Origin: Impatiens glandulifera
Taxonomy: Eukaryota > Streptophyta > Magnoliopsida > Ericales > Balsaminaceae
Assembly: GCF_907164915.1 (NCBI RefSeq)
Contig: NC_061863.1
Span: forward strand, 34,321,133 to 34,385,132
Length of the DNA stretch: 64,000 bases
Reading direction: 5' to 3'
The notes under the pieces are model-generated. The model was not told the DNA's origin and made no database searches. It was given only the letters and a program-made list of their open reading frames with translations. This document shows positions 10,818 to 22,388 of the stretch, in pieces (positions within the stretch are counted from its first letter, which is position 1; the number at the start of each line of letters is the position of its first letter). The position numbers and the translations under genes were made by a program.

Positions 10818-12735
10818 TCACTTCAGTAGTGGAACTGGCCGGGTCCTTGCGGTCCTTTGCGCTGCCGGGTCGCTTGCCACTCCGCCCCTGTCTAGAATTT
10901 TTGTGCACCCAAGGTCGAGTTTTTCAGTGTTTAGAGCTGGCCTTGGTTGCTGCAATGTCCCTAGCGCCTGATGCAAAAATAGTTTCTTCCAAATTCGATT
11001 AAACTCCATACTTGGCTCAAAAATCCAGGCCAAGTCTTTTTCCGGAACCAGCATAATAACAGCATCGAATGAGCCATAGTTTCTAATTAGATCGTTAGGA
11101 ATATCTTCTAAGGTCATTGCCGCGAGTGAAACAGTTTGGCCTTCGGGCTTACTCTTTACTTGCATTTTGGCAGCAACAATATATTCATCTAAGGTCTTTT
11201 CCAGCTGGTTTCCATGCATCAAACTGGCCTGCGACCGAGGAATCCCTTTTAGGACCGTGGTTCTGTCTTGCTTATCATAGGATAGGGTCAGCTTTTCAAA
11301 GTCCCAAGAAAACGGTCCTAGAGTAATCAGCCATTCAATTCCCAACACAATATCATATCCATCCATGGAAATTACCTTCATTTCTGTTTGGTATTCATTG
11401 CCTTCCATCGACCACTTCAAGTCCTTGCAAACACTAGAACATAACACATTAGACCCATCAACCACTCTAACCGATTGCACCTGGGTTGCTATGCTTTTGT
11501 AGTCTATTTTCTCCAAAATCCTGCTATTGATAAAATTGTGGGTGCTGCCTGTATCGATCAAGATCACCACCGGCAGGTTCCCAACTTTGCCAAGAATCTG
11601 GAGCGTTTGGAAAGCTATAGACCCGGTCAAGGCATGTAAAGATATGGTTGGTTCATCCCTTGAGCCGAGCGATAGAGGTGGATCATCCAAAACAGGTTCT
11701 TGGTCAGGTTCTTGATCTTCTTGATTGGCCGAAACCATGAATAACTTTGATTTACACCTATGGTTTGGTTGCCATTTTTCATTGCAAGAATAGCATAGAC
11801 CCTTCTTACGCTTTTCATCCATTGAGGCTGAGTCTAATTGCTTAACATGGCCCTGGTTTGCATTTGAAGAGGACCCATATGATGAATTCTTGAAGTCAGT
11901 ATTGGTGCTCGGCCCGGCTGTGTTGGTATTGGATGGCGTGGGCAGCAACGATGCTTCAGCGCTGTACAAGTTACCACTGCACATTAAGGACCGATATGTT
12001 GCTTCTTGGACTTTAGCCATGGCCATTGCTTCGTTTAAAGAATCTGGAAATCGCAGCCTGATGCAGTTTGCAATTTCTTCCCTTAGACCGGATAAGTAAC
12101 AATCAATGACGTAGTCCCTTGGCATATGTAACAACTTTTAAGAGATCGACATGTACCGGAGATTATATTCTTGAACCGACCCAACCTGTTTTAAATTCAT
12201 TAGCTGTCTCATTGGTGTATTATGTATAGATGGCCTGAATTGAGTCATAAGGTCTCTTTTGAACACATCCCAAGATAAGGCTTCCATATGATTTCGGTTT
12301 TGAAGATATGACCCGTACCACATTCTTACTTCGCCAGAAAAATGAATGGGGGCGATTTCTAATTTAGTGGCATCCTTAGTTTTGTCCACTCTAAAAAATT
12401 GCTCGGTAGAAATTAGCCAGCCCTCGACATCCGACCCATCAAACCGAGGAAAATCGACCTTGGTTAGCCGAGTAGGAGGAGCATACTGTTGGTCGCGGTT
12501 CTGGCCAGGGTGCGGGGGCCTAAATGGTGAAGGACCGTCAAGAATTATCATCATAGGGTCTGGGGCGGGGTTCTTGCACGTTTCCGGATGCCCCGCTCTC
12601 AAAGGCTGCCATTCTTTCTTCAGCCGCATCAAATCTTCGGTCTATGGCAGCTTGCATCGCGGCTGTTTGTTGGGACAGGTTTTCAATAAGGGCCTTGAGT
12701 GCATCCATTTTTGATTGCTGGCGAGTTTCTACCAT
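10818..12735 (-). pseudogene. gag: Element C Gag-protease polyprotein
   Basis: Start at 12735 (MVETRQQSKMDALKAL) with an N-terminal coiled coil. A frameshift near 12600 leads into the retrotransposon gag domain (PPTRLTKVDFPRFDG, GWLISTEQFF, MWYGSYLQNRN). A TAA near 12138 interrupts it, then the frame is open for 438 codons: the end of Gag, a zinc knuckle variant CYSCNEKWQPNHRC, and a retropepsin-type protease with active site LIDTGSTHNFI and the second strand DIVLGIEWL. After the protease the reading frame runs into about 50 residues with no RT motif, marking the internal deletion. Chromodomain and integrase are absent. Confidence 0.85.
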
Positions 12736-12750
12736 GTTGAGAATCGGCCA

Positions 12751-12762
12751 GCTCTGATACCA
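12751..12762 (-). promoter_or_regulatory. Primer binding site of element C
   Basis: Minus strand TGGTATCAGAGC, three bases inside the 5' LTR; initiator Met tRNA type. Confidence 0.9.
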
Positions 12763-12765
12763 AGA

Positions 12766-13237
12766 TGTTAGACTTTTAAATTATGACCGAGCCTTTCAAG
12801 TTCTTTAATTCAAGAAACGGGTTTTGATGATGTAATTCAACACTCTAGCGCAGCGGACATAGAATTAGAGGAGAATTCGAGGTTAGGGAGAGAAGAGTCG
12901 AAGGGGAGGAGAGAAATACCACTAGATTACACCTAGCGGTCCAAGAAGGGGGAGGAGGGCCGAGAGATAACTTAAACACCAAGTTCCAAAATATTCAATT
13001 CATAGCCCCAAAAAGTGGGGTGGGCATCACCATTTAAAGAGGTTGGTTTGCCCAAGAGTATTCGGTTACAACAAACTTTCAAAATAACAGAATTCAGTTT
13101 AAGAGAAATAAGAGAGAAAGTAAACAAAACAGAATTATTCCTTAAAAAACATAAATTGGCCCATATGCACACTTGGGCCGAGAGACGGATGCATAAAATA
13201 TTTTAGGACCGAGGTTTTTGATGAGCAGCCCGTAACA
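12766..13237 (-). repeat. 5' LTR of element C
   Basis: 472 bp, near-identical to 10181-10653, followed by the TAATG duplication. Confidence 0.92.
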
Positions 13238-14479
13238 TAATGTTTGGTTGAAATCTTTATATTTGAAAAGATCTAAATGGATACCTATTTATGTGAAAGG
13301 ACAATTTTGGGTCGGAATGTCAACATCTCAATAGAGTGAAAGTATGAACGCCTTCTTTGATGACTACGTGTAGTCCAAAACATCCCTCAAACAATTCGTC
13401 AAGCAATATGATTGGGCTCTGTTGTGAAGTATCGAGAGAGAAAAGAAATTGGATTTTCAATCGTTTAATTCTTTGATGCCAACTGTCAGTGGATTTACCT
13501 TTGAAAGACAATACCAAACCTTCTACACTCCATATATATTTAGATTGGTTCAAGAAGAAGTTAGAGGTTTGATGTTGTGAGACGTCTCAGTCATTGAAGA
13601 GGAAGAGTCAGCTTGTATATTTAGAGTCGAGGAAATCATTTTGGGGGTTAATGGAGAACATGTAAGAGATGTTTCTTACAAAGTACATTACACCGAAATG
13701 GATTGTAATGTGAAATGTCACTGTCGATTGTTTGAGTTTAGAGGTATTTTATGTAGGCATATCATGGCTGTGTTGAAAAAAATGAGGCTGAATGAGGTAC
13801 CAATGTATTATATAATGGACCGATGGCGTAAAGATATTAAGCATGGGTATCAAAATATCACCAAAATTTATGATTCAGATATGTCTGTGGAAGAAAAAAG
13901 GTTCAACAAGTTGAATGATGCAAAAGGTTCAACAAGTTGGAGTAAAATCTGAAGTCGGTTGTTCTTTTTGGATGAACGGAATAAAAGGTTTGATGGAACA
14001 GTTTATGTCACTTAATCATAGAAGCACTAAAGTATTTAAAGACAAAAGCACATAAGCATCTCCATCTCCATTTCAATCTCCCGCTACATCCATTTTGATA
14101 CACTCTCCTAACAAAGTTAAAAGTTGAGGACGACCACCAACAAAGAGGAAACAATCTTTAATTGAAAAAATCCCCAAAACTTCGAGATCAAAAAAGAAGG
14201 GAAATACGACCACAACATTTACAGTTTTGGATTCAACAAAACAACAACTACAATGGAATTATCCACTTTCGACTCAACTATCCTTCACATCACTTTTGTC
14301 CTCTCAAATATATATCGAAGATAATGCATGTGGGGATAACATTCAATGAAGATAGTAACTTATTTGATCATGTTTTTGTCACTTTGAATATTTTTACATT
14401 TTTGTCATATTTTTAACGAAGATAGTACTTATTTCATCATGTTGTTGTCACTTTTAATATATTTACGTTTTTGTCACTT

Positions 14480-15430
14480 AGAATATTTGATCAAAAGTGG
14501 TTTCTTGTCCTCAAACCATGGTTTCAAGACAAAAAATGTTGGTTTAAAGACCCAAAAGGGTGTTTTCGGGACAAGAAACCATGGTTTCGGGACCCGAAAG
14601 AGTGTTTTAGGGACTTGAAAGAGTGTTTTCGGGACCAAAAAGAGTGGTTTCTTATCCCAAAAGGGTGATTTCTTATCCCAAAACCATGGTTTCAGAACAA
14701 GAAATGTTGGTTTAAGGACCCAAAATGGTGTTTTTGGGACCCGTAAGAGTAGTTTCAGGACAAGAAACCATGGTTTCCGGACAATAAATGTTGGTTTCGG
14801 GACCTGAAAGAGTAGTTTCGGGACCTGAAAGAGTAGTTTCGGGACCTGAAAGAGTGGTTTCTTGTCCCAAAAGGGTGGTTTTGGGACAAGAAATATTAAT
14901 TTATGGACAAGAAATATTGGTTTCTGGACAAGAAATGTTAGTTTAAGGACCCAAAAGGGTGTTTTCGGGACACGAAAGAGTGGTTTTGGGACAAGAAACC
15001 ATGGTTTCGGGTCAAAAAATGTTGGTTTCGGGACCTGAAAGAGTACTTTCGGGACTTGACAGAGTGGTTTCTTGTTCTAAAAGGGTGGTTTCAGAATAAG
15101 AAATATTGGTTTCGAGGCAAGAAATGTTGGTTTAGGAACCAAAAGGTTGTTTTTGGGACCTAAAAGGGTGTTTTTTTGACCCAAAAGGGTGTTTTCGGAA
15201 CCCAAAAGAGTGGTTTCTTGTCCCGAAAGGTTGGTTTCGGGACAAGAAATGTTTGATTAAGGATGCAAAATGGTGTTTTCAGGACCAAAAAGAGTGGTTT
15301 CAGGACAAGAAACCATAGTTTCGGGACAAGAAATGTTGGTTTCAGGACCCGAAAGAGTGGTTTTTGTCACGAAACTATAGTTTCGGGACACAAATGTTGG
15401 TTTCGGGACCCGAAAGAGTGTTTTAATTGA
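14480..15430. repeat. Minisatellite array, GGTTTCGGGACCCGAAAGAGT type
   Basis: About 950 bp of imperfect repeats built from TTTCGGGAC, CCCGAAAGAGTG and TTTCTTGTCCC blocks, with units of roughly 20-40 bp in higher-order order. Single units are themselves partly palindromic (TTTCGGGACCCGAAA). The array lies between the tails of the FAR1-related pseudogene and the Ulp1-type pseudogene. Open frames across it are repeat artefacts. Confidence 0.85.
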
Positions 15431-15639
15431 AGACTAGAAAATAATTGAATATAATTGATGACTAGAAAATATTTGAATATAATTGAAGACTAGAAAATAC
15501 TACAATTTACTAATTATTTAAGAGACCTCCTTATTTATATACAACTTATACGTTTCAAGATAATCTACTTTTAAAATGTCTACAAAATTCTAAAAGATAG
15601 TGCTCAAATTTTGGTTTAAATGTGAACGGACGATGAATG

Positions 15640-18600
15640 CAATGTATTTGAATCGTAAAGCTTCAAGCATTCCCCTTGCCTACAAAAAATGATAATTCAG
15701 AAGTTATTAAAGATTTGTAAAACAAATAAAATGTGAAAATATGTAACTTACATTTGTTCTGGTTATACCACAATCCCAATTTGCATCGCCCATGTAAGTT
15801 TGAATATGTCTCCTATAGTATATTGCGCAATCGGTTTTATTTGAACTATCTTGCCAAGCTAATTTCAAAACTTTGAACGGGAATTTAACAATTTTGGTTG
15901 CGATCTTTAGATCGATAGTTTTAAAGAACTCCACAAAATTTTGTACCTATTTTACCAAAGAAGTTAATAAACACTTTAACATACATTAAGTGTAAAAAGC
16001 ATAAGTGTAACATACTAGTTTCCGAGTTGTGACATATTTATCTTCCCATGCCATTTCTGGGTCTAGTGGGAGGTTGTCGATGATTTCGATTACTCTCTTT
16101 CGCATATTGATGACAACAACATAATAGTGACTTTTGTATAAAATTGGGAAAAATATCTGCAAAAATATGACCAAGAATCAGATAATGTAAAAATATTGGA
16201 CTTACCAGATTAGCAGTTTTCATGTTTTCGGTGTTATTTGGAAAATTCTCATTTCTTCAATTATTTGGAGAATACAAGGTTCTGGATCATTCCAAAAGTC
16301 CTGCAAATGAAATCAACATCACAATAAGACCATTGGTTTAAACAACAATGAAAGATATAGTGACTTACAGAAACGATTGTCTAAAAAACTATTTTCCCCT
16401 AGGAAGATAATTTACTATTATGACACGTAATGTTTGCCCACGCATCAATAATATCACTTTCAACATGGAATTGATTTTTCATAGATTGAAATTTCCCTAT
16501 GTTGATATTGGTATGCTCGGATACATACATTAATTCCTTCCTGAAACCACATAACGAAGAAAACAAATTATAAAATGCCATTTAGGGACAATGAACCACC
16601 CATTTCGGGTCCCCAAACCACCCATTTTGGGTCCCCAAACCACTCATTTCGGGTCCTGAAACCAACCATTTCGGGTCCCGAAACCACCAATTTCAGGTCC
16701 CGCAATCAAGCTTTCAGGTACCGAACGACACAAAAAGCTGGTTTCGGGACCCAAAAACACCATTCAACTATGAAATAAAAACAATTATTAATTACCTCGC
16801 ATTCTCATCATCTTCATTTGAATAAATGAACCCCATAACGACTTCATCTTGGTAATCTATTTGGGCAGAATTGAAGAAAACTTGATTTTTTTGCTTGTTC
16901 TTCATCATATATGGAGATTTAAGGCATGATGGAATTTTCATAAGTTGCAAGGGAATATTTTCTCTATTTTTTTTAGAACCATCAATTCTCTTCCTGTCGC
17001 CAATTCTCTTCCTATCACCACCACTTCAAGTACTTCCTCTTCGTGACCACCCTCTTTTTGTACCACCACATTAGGTACGACTTCATGTCGGTGATCTATT
17101 TGGGCAGACTCGAAGTTCTTCGGTTGATTTATTTGCTTGTTCTGCGTCATATATGGAGATGAAGGTGTGCTGGAATTTTCATTTGTCGTAGGGGATTTTT
17201 TCTAAGTTTTTTTGGAGCCACCACTTCAGGTACTTCCTCTTCAGGTACTTCCTCTTCGTGACCCCCCTCTTTTTGTACCACCAAATCAGGGACCACCTCA
17301 TCGTGAGCCCCCTCATCGAGACCCCCTTATTGTGACCCGCCTCATTTTGACTGGCCTCCTTGTGACCCCCTGATCATGACCCCCTCATCGTGTACCCCAG
17401 CTTCTGCAGTTGGTTTTCGATCTTTGAAGTATCTGTGCATGGCATCCTTAAAACGTTTATTATTGTCCATTGATGTGTGTATGATGTGGATGGCATTTTC
17501 ATACAATGGCGTTGTATCCCAACATTAACTTAAAGATGCCAAATTTTTCGTGACTTTGTCAATCATCAATGTACATTTAGCAATCCACACTAAATTCTCT
17601 GTCAAATTCATACTTGTTGCGTTCCCAGGTCTTGCTGTGTTTAGAGGTGTTATCTTCAGAGGTGGTAGTGAATTCATAGGTGGTGAATTCATAGGTGTTG
17701 ACTTATTCTTAGGTGTTTCCTTCTTAGGTGTTGTTGCTGCCTTTTGAGGTTCAGACACCCTCACATATGCATCATCTTTCTCCCCCACATTCATATCTAC
17801 CTCCTCGTTCTCCCCCACATCCATATGTATCTCCTCGTTCGCCCCCCTTTCCTGATATGTCTCTTAGTACTCCCCCTCATCCCCAAATGTATCCTCGTTC
17901 AAAAGAGGTGGTAGTGGAATGCATCCAACATTACTTCCACGTCCGAACCCTTCATTTTCCTACTCCTTATCCAGCCTAAACTTCAATGTCATGTCATTCC
18001 AACATGACAGTATAGGAAATCGATGCTCATTAACTCCTCCCAGTTTAGGGTTGCTCACCCCATACACGTAGCATAGCTGAAAACTTACACATGTTAAAAC
18101 CATTTATTTTTGAAACTAGAGAAATTAATTAGTGATAACTTACAATAAGGAACGTGTGTGGTCCTTGGAAATGTCGTTTTTCATTCGCCTTCACTTTTGC
18201 GCATGGTTGAACTAATCCTTCAAGTACAAATTTGTACCAATTGAACTTCTTGATATTATCAACATCTGAAATAGATTTTAGAATTCTATACCTGCAAGTG
18301 AAAAAAACATATTTAAGGATTATTTAACAATGCATATACCATACATATATGTTGTCATGCAAGTAAAAATAACAGAAATGAGATATACCTAGATAGTTGA
18401 CCTAGGTGATCACACCATAGAAAACAGCTGACAACAAATAATACGAAGTCTATCTTAAAATTGTTATCAACAACTTTGTTATCAATCATTTTCATTGGCA
18501 TAGCAGTCACTTAAGGGGCGCCATTAACATGGTTACCCCATCGAGTCCTAAATGCCTTCAACTTGTCATCGGTCTCGTTATTCTCGTATTTTACAATGTC

Positions 18601-18945
18601 CATCTCCCCTCTGGGGAGACCCAATATCACTTAAACATCCTCTTATTCGATTATCACTTCCTCGCCATTCTCTAAGGTGAATGCATATTAATTACAGTTA
18701 AACTGTTTGACTAGATAACGAAAGATCTCCCTGGGGCATTTTGAAAGCGAAATTGATAGTAGAGAGTCAAAGACTATTGACTTCACAGTCTCTTTTTGTT
18801 CATTAGACAGCAAGTGAAGAAGATTGAAAAGGCCATAAGACGATGTCCTAGTTAAAAATAAGTTGTGGGGGGTTGCTGCTGCTTTGGGGACTGCTTTGGT
18901 TTCTTGGGCATTCATTTTACGTTTATTTGCTCTACAAAACAAAAG
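15640..18945 (-). pseudogene. Ulp1-type (C48) cysteine protease pseudogene of plant transposon type
   Basis: Minus-strand multi-exon remnant. The first part, from ATG near 18915 to about 17500, has the layout of plant mobile proteins (FRYLVKQFNCN, VILGLPRGEMD, TRWGNHVNG, FLWCDHLGQLSRY), then a Thr/Pro-rich linker (17525-17824). The C-terminal protease runs from about 16580 to 15700: ELMYVSEHTNINIG, DIIDAWANI, then KSHYYVVVINMRKRVIEIIDN (catalytic His, Asp) and WQDSSNKTDCAIYYRRH (Gln, Cys). Ulp1 proteases cleave SUMO-like modifiers; here the usual DCG is DCA. In-frame stops, for example at about 18695 and 18630, indicate a pseudogene. Such genes are carried by some plant MULE and CACTA elements. 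Confidence 0.72.
16590..16780. repeat. Small minisatellite block inside the Ulp1-type pseudogene
   Basis: Repeats of CCATTTCGGGTCCCGAAACCAC, the reverse-complement orientation of the 14480-15430 array, lying between two protease-coding segments (probably an intron). Confidence 0.75.
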
Positions 18946-18979
18946 ATAAGCATTTAAAAACCATTAAGTATATAATCAA

Positions 18980-19830
18980 ATAAACGAAGCATTTCGGGTC
19001 CTAAAACCACTCATTTCGGGTCCCAAAACCAACCTTTCGGGTCCTGAAACCAACCTTTCAAGTCTTGAAACCAACCTTTCAGGTCCGGAAACCACCCATT
19101 TCGGGTCCCGAAACCAACTCCTCTTGTCTCGAAACAACACTTTCAGGACCCATAACAGTTAAACACAATAGAATCAAACTTTCGGGTCCCGAAAACACCT
19201 ATTTCGGGTCCTGAAACCACATTTTCGGGACCCAAAATTCATTCAATCACATTACAATCAAACTTTCGGGTCCCGAAACACCCACTTTGGGTCCCGAAAC
19301 CACACTTTCGGGACCCATAATTCAGCCAATCACAATACAATCAAAGTTTCGGACCCCGAAACACCCATTTCGAGTCCCGAAACCACACTTTCAGAACCCT
19401 TAATTCAGCCAAACACAATATAACCATACTTTTGGGACATGAAACAACCATTTCGGGTCCCGGAACACCCATTTCGAGTCCCAAAACCACACTTTCGGGA
19501 CCCTTAATTCAGCCAAACACAATATAACCATACTTTTGGGACCTGAAACAACCATTTCGGGTCTTGAAACCACATTTTTGGGACCCTTAATTCAGCCAAA
19601 CACAAGATAACCACACTTTCGGGACCCTAAACCACACTTTCGGGTTCTGAAACCACACTTTCGGGGTCCTGAAATCACACTTTCGGGACCCTTAATTCAG
19701 CCAAACACAATATAACCACACTTTCAGGACCCGAAACCACACTTTCAGGACCCATAATTCAACCAAACAAATTATAATCATACTTTCGTGTCCCGAAATT
19801 ACACTTTCGGGACCAATAATGCAACAATAC
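18980..19830. repeat. Minisatellite array in inverted orientation
   Basis: About 850 bp of CCCGAAACCACACTTTCGGGAC units, later with the linker TTAATTCAGCCAAACACAA giving a longer period of about 50-60 bp. Its reverse complement matches the array at 14480-15430, so the two arrays form long imperfect inverted repeats around the Ulp1-type gene. Confidence 0.85.
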
Positions 19831-21305
19831 ACAATAATCATAGTTTTCTATTTTTAAAATCATCAAAATCATCAAAATACATAATTGCAAAACCCTAACC
19901 GGTCTTCAAATCATCAAAATGATCTACGTTTCTAAAAGAGAAGATGTCTTATTTACTTTGGAGTTTGCATGGCGATGTACCTGGACCACCAGCCTGAAAA
20001 ATAGTAGTATGAACCCTAGACCACGAAGATATACGAAGGAAGACAATCTAAATGAAGTGAACATACACGAAGGAAGACCTACCATTTTCGATCGAAAGAC
20101 GATGAAAAAAGGAGAAGAAGTCAAGGATGCTGGAGAGCCAAATCGCTAGACAAGAAGTCAGGGATCGCCGAAAAAGAAAAATGAAAAGAAGAAAGAGGGG
20201 GAACTGAAACGCCTTTTTTTGTTGGTTTTCCTCTCTCCTAGCTGGCAAAGCCACGTAAGATTTGTCGCCTTACTTTCGCTAACCATTCGTTGAGAATATC
20301 ATTCCTCATAACAAAATTTTGGGTAATAGAATGATTTACTAATTCTTTAAAATCATTTTTAATATATATGTATATATATATAATAAAAATAATTCAAAAA
20401 TAATTCAAAATCTTTTTTAAATATATATATATATATAATTTCATATATAATCACAACAATTAAATTCCTTATTATATAAATTTGGAACGATATTTATATA
20501 TTATTCTAATTAAAAAAATATCGTTCCAAATTTATATAATAATATATAATTATGTAATGTTACATATTTATTTATTTATTTATTTATATATATAAATATG
20601 TATATATATAATATTTTTTTTAGAAAAAAGTTATATGTCCCAATCATACTTAGTTAAAGATTGTACTGGTTTTTGTTTAGGTTGTAACATATAACATTTT
20701 TATTTTATTTTATTAATAACCGTTTCAAATTTATGAGCGGGTCAACCCACGATCCTACCGAAGTACGAACCCATGATTTATAGTTGGCATGTGCTTGAAA
20801 AACAATTAGGGTGGGAATAAAAAATAACGATTTTTTTATAAATCAAGTGGATAAACATAAGCTTTACCATTTTTTAATAATTAAATTAACAAACTGTGAA
20901 TTATATTGATTTTTTTAAAGAAATTAGAGGTAATATCACATTTCTATCGTAAAAATAAGAAATAAATATATTTTTTTCAGGGTGAGCTAAAGATCCTTCC
21001 CTATTCACATATATATATATATCCAAATTAATCACATCACTCGACACAACAATTCGAGCACTTTAAATTTAAGCATCAATATAGTTTCTTATTAGCTTAG
21101 TTGGTTAAATGATTATAGTTTGTTGTTAGGTTGTAAATTCAAAACATACATATATCATTTTTTATTTTATTTATAATAGTTTCAAGTTTTTTGGCGGGTC
21201 AATCCACTATTCGATCCAAGTATCTATTTTGTCTCACATATATATTAAAATTAAGCACATATCTCAACCTAGCAATCCGAGTAATTTAAATATAATAATC
21301 ATTAT
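19831..21305. other. AT-rich DNA, no supported gene
   Basis: Contains AT microsatellites near 20370-20440 and 20560-20610 and a perfect inverted repeat (20469-20542). A related sequence pair at about 20630-20790 and 21090-21240 shares GGTTGTAA, a T-rich middle and GCGGGTCAA-CCAC, with AGCTTAGTTGGTTAAA (tRNA A-box-like) before the second copy. The short frame at 19919-20149 has no recognisable domain and I do not call it. Confidence 0.5.
20469..20542. repeat. Perfect 27-bp inverted repeat (hairpin)
   Basis: Arms 20469-20495 and 20516-20542 are exact reverse complements (core AAATTTGGAACGATATT) separated by 20 bp. This is longer than expected by chance even in AT-rich sequence; it could be a small MITE or a decayed palindrome. 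Confidence 0.8.
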
Positions 21306-22388
21306 TGTAACCCCCGGGAAATCCCTAGCCCTTAGCTTAACATGTGTTTATAGGACATGTGGCAATACGTGAGGACCCAGGGTGGCTCGAGGTTTGATAA
21401 TTTCAAAACTGATTTGCATTCCTGGAATCTTTATAAAATAAAACATTATTTTTAAAGATCTTGTTAGACTAGGTAGCTTTTAAAATTAGTAATGTAAAAT
21501 TAATTAATTTTATTCAAATTTTAATAATATGGGCATTTGTTATAATTAAATGACGATTTGATTTAAAATCCGGTTTAAATTAATTTAACATAATTAATTA
21601 AAAAATATTATTTATTTAAAGACAGAGTCCAATTGATTTAAAAAAACCAATAAAAAAGTAAACGTGTACAAACATATTTTATACTAGAGTTTCGTTTTGG
21701 TTCGAAGTTTGGTGATACTCGGGATATGGATTTCGTGCTTCATCTTCCGTACCCATTCGAAGACGTCCTCTACTTATAAAGTTGGCTTTTAAAAATCAAT
21801 TGTATCACGATTTTGTTTTAACTGATTATTATTCCGGTCATATTCATGTTTCTAGGTTTTAACATTTATTTAAAATATTGAAACATCAATATTTAAATGC
21901 TGATACCTGTTGAGGATGATAACTATGGCGAAAATACCTGAAGATTATCAGTCATTTGTAAAGGCATTAGAGTTTAGAAGAAATAAACACTAAACATTCC
22001 TTTATTTAAAATATTTTGTGAAAATATCCCAAAAATATTTAAAATAATTTTTCTATTTTTTTTGGATTTTTAGAAAATAATTTGAAACCACAAAATTATA
22101 AAATTAATTTTAGATTTTGTAAAATTGAACAAAACAAGCCTTAGGATCGGAGTCCTAAGATTCGGGTCTAGTTTTATCGTTTGGGGTCTAGGGACCCTTG
22201 GTCTAGGCTCGGGAGCTCTCGGTCTAAGTACCGGAGACTCTCAGTCGAGGTGATAAGGACTCTCCGTCCTTAGCTTATCTTACTAGTCTAGGTGTAAAAA
22301 CATATTGGTCCTGCACTAGCTTGCGGAAAAGTTCGGTCGAGGTGTATAAACCTCTCGGCCCGAGGCTAGATTTGGGCTAAGTTCTTCG

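Larger units (their letters stand above)
10181..13237 (-). mobile_element. Complete small Ty3/Gypsy element C (gag-protease only)
   Basis: 3057 bp, with LTRs at 10181-10653 and 12766-13237 and a perfect 5-bp target duplication TAATG (10176-10180 and 13238-13242). Primer site TGGTATCAGAGC (minus) at 12751-12762 and polypurine tract at 10657-10666 are both present. It encodes Gag and protease only; RT, RNase H and integrase are missing, so it is a non-autonomous element. The LTRs differ by roughly ten substitutions and one indel by eye, so it is relatively young. Confidence 0.93.
9408..14290 (+). pseudogene. FAR1-related sequence / MULE-type transposase pseudogene, split by element C
   Basis: 5' part at 9408-10180 and 3' part at 13243-about 14290. 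The 5' part has the FAR1/FHY3-MULE transposase core: a GDAEAL motif, FFYLIDLDDEYRI, NVFWADGR, TTYWTNRYDM, FVGVNHHGQS, TWLFRTWLECM, ITDQ and CLWHIMNKLP. The 3' part has a FFDDYV stretch, a SWIM zinc finger (CHCRLFEFRGILCRHI) near 13710 and a basic GRPPTKRK tail near 14130. FAR1 family proteins are transcription factors derived from MULE transposases; which one this was cannot be told. Lesions include TGA at 9597-9599, a frameshift near 9870 and several stops at 13300-13600. The N-terminus was cut off by element B1. Removing C and one TAATG restores the frame across the junction (DNVWLKS). Confidence 0.82.

Noticed and set aside
14471..14668. Small plus-strand repeat protein
   Set aside because: Translation of the minisatellite array.
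19919..20254. Overlapping short frames on both strands
   Set aside because: No domain, no conservation visible, both strands open by chance.
21306..21340. Left LTR end of element D at TGTAACCCCCGGG
   Set aside because: Looks like an LTR terminus but no second copy or TSD was found, so I do not define an LTR there.
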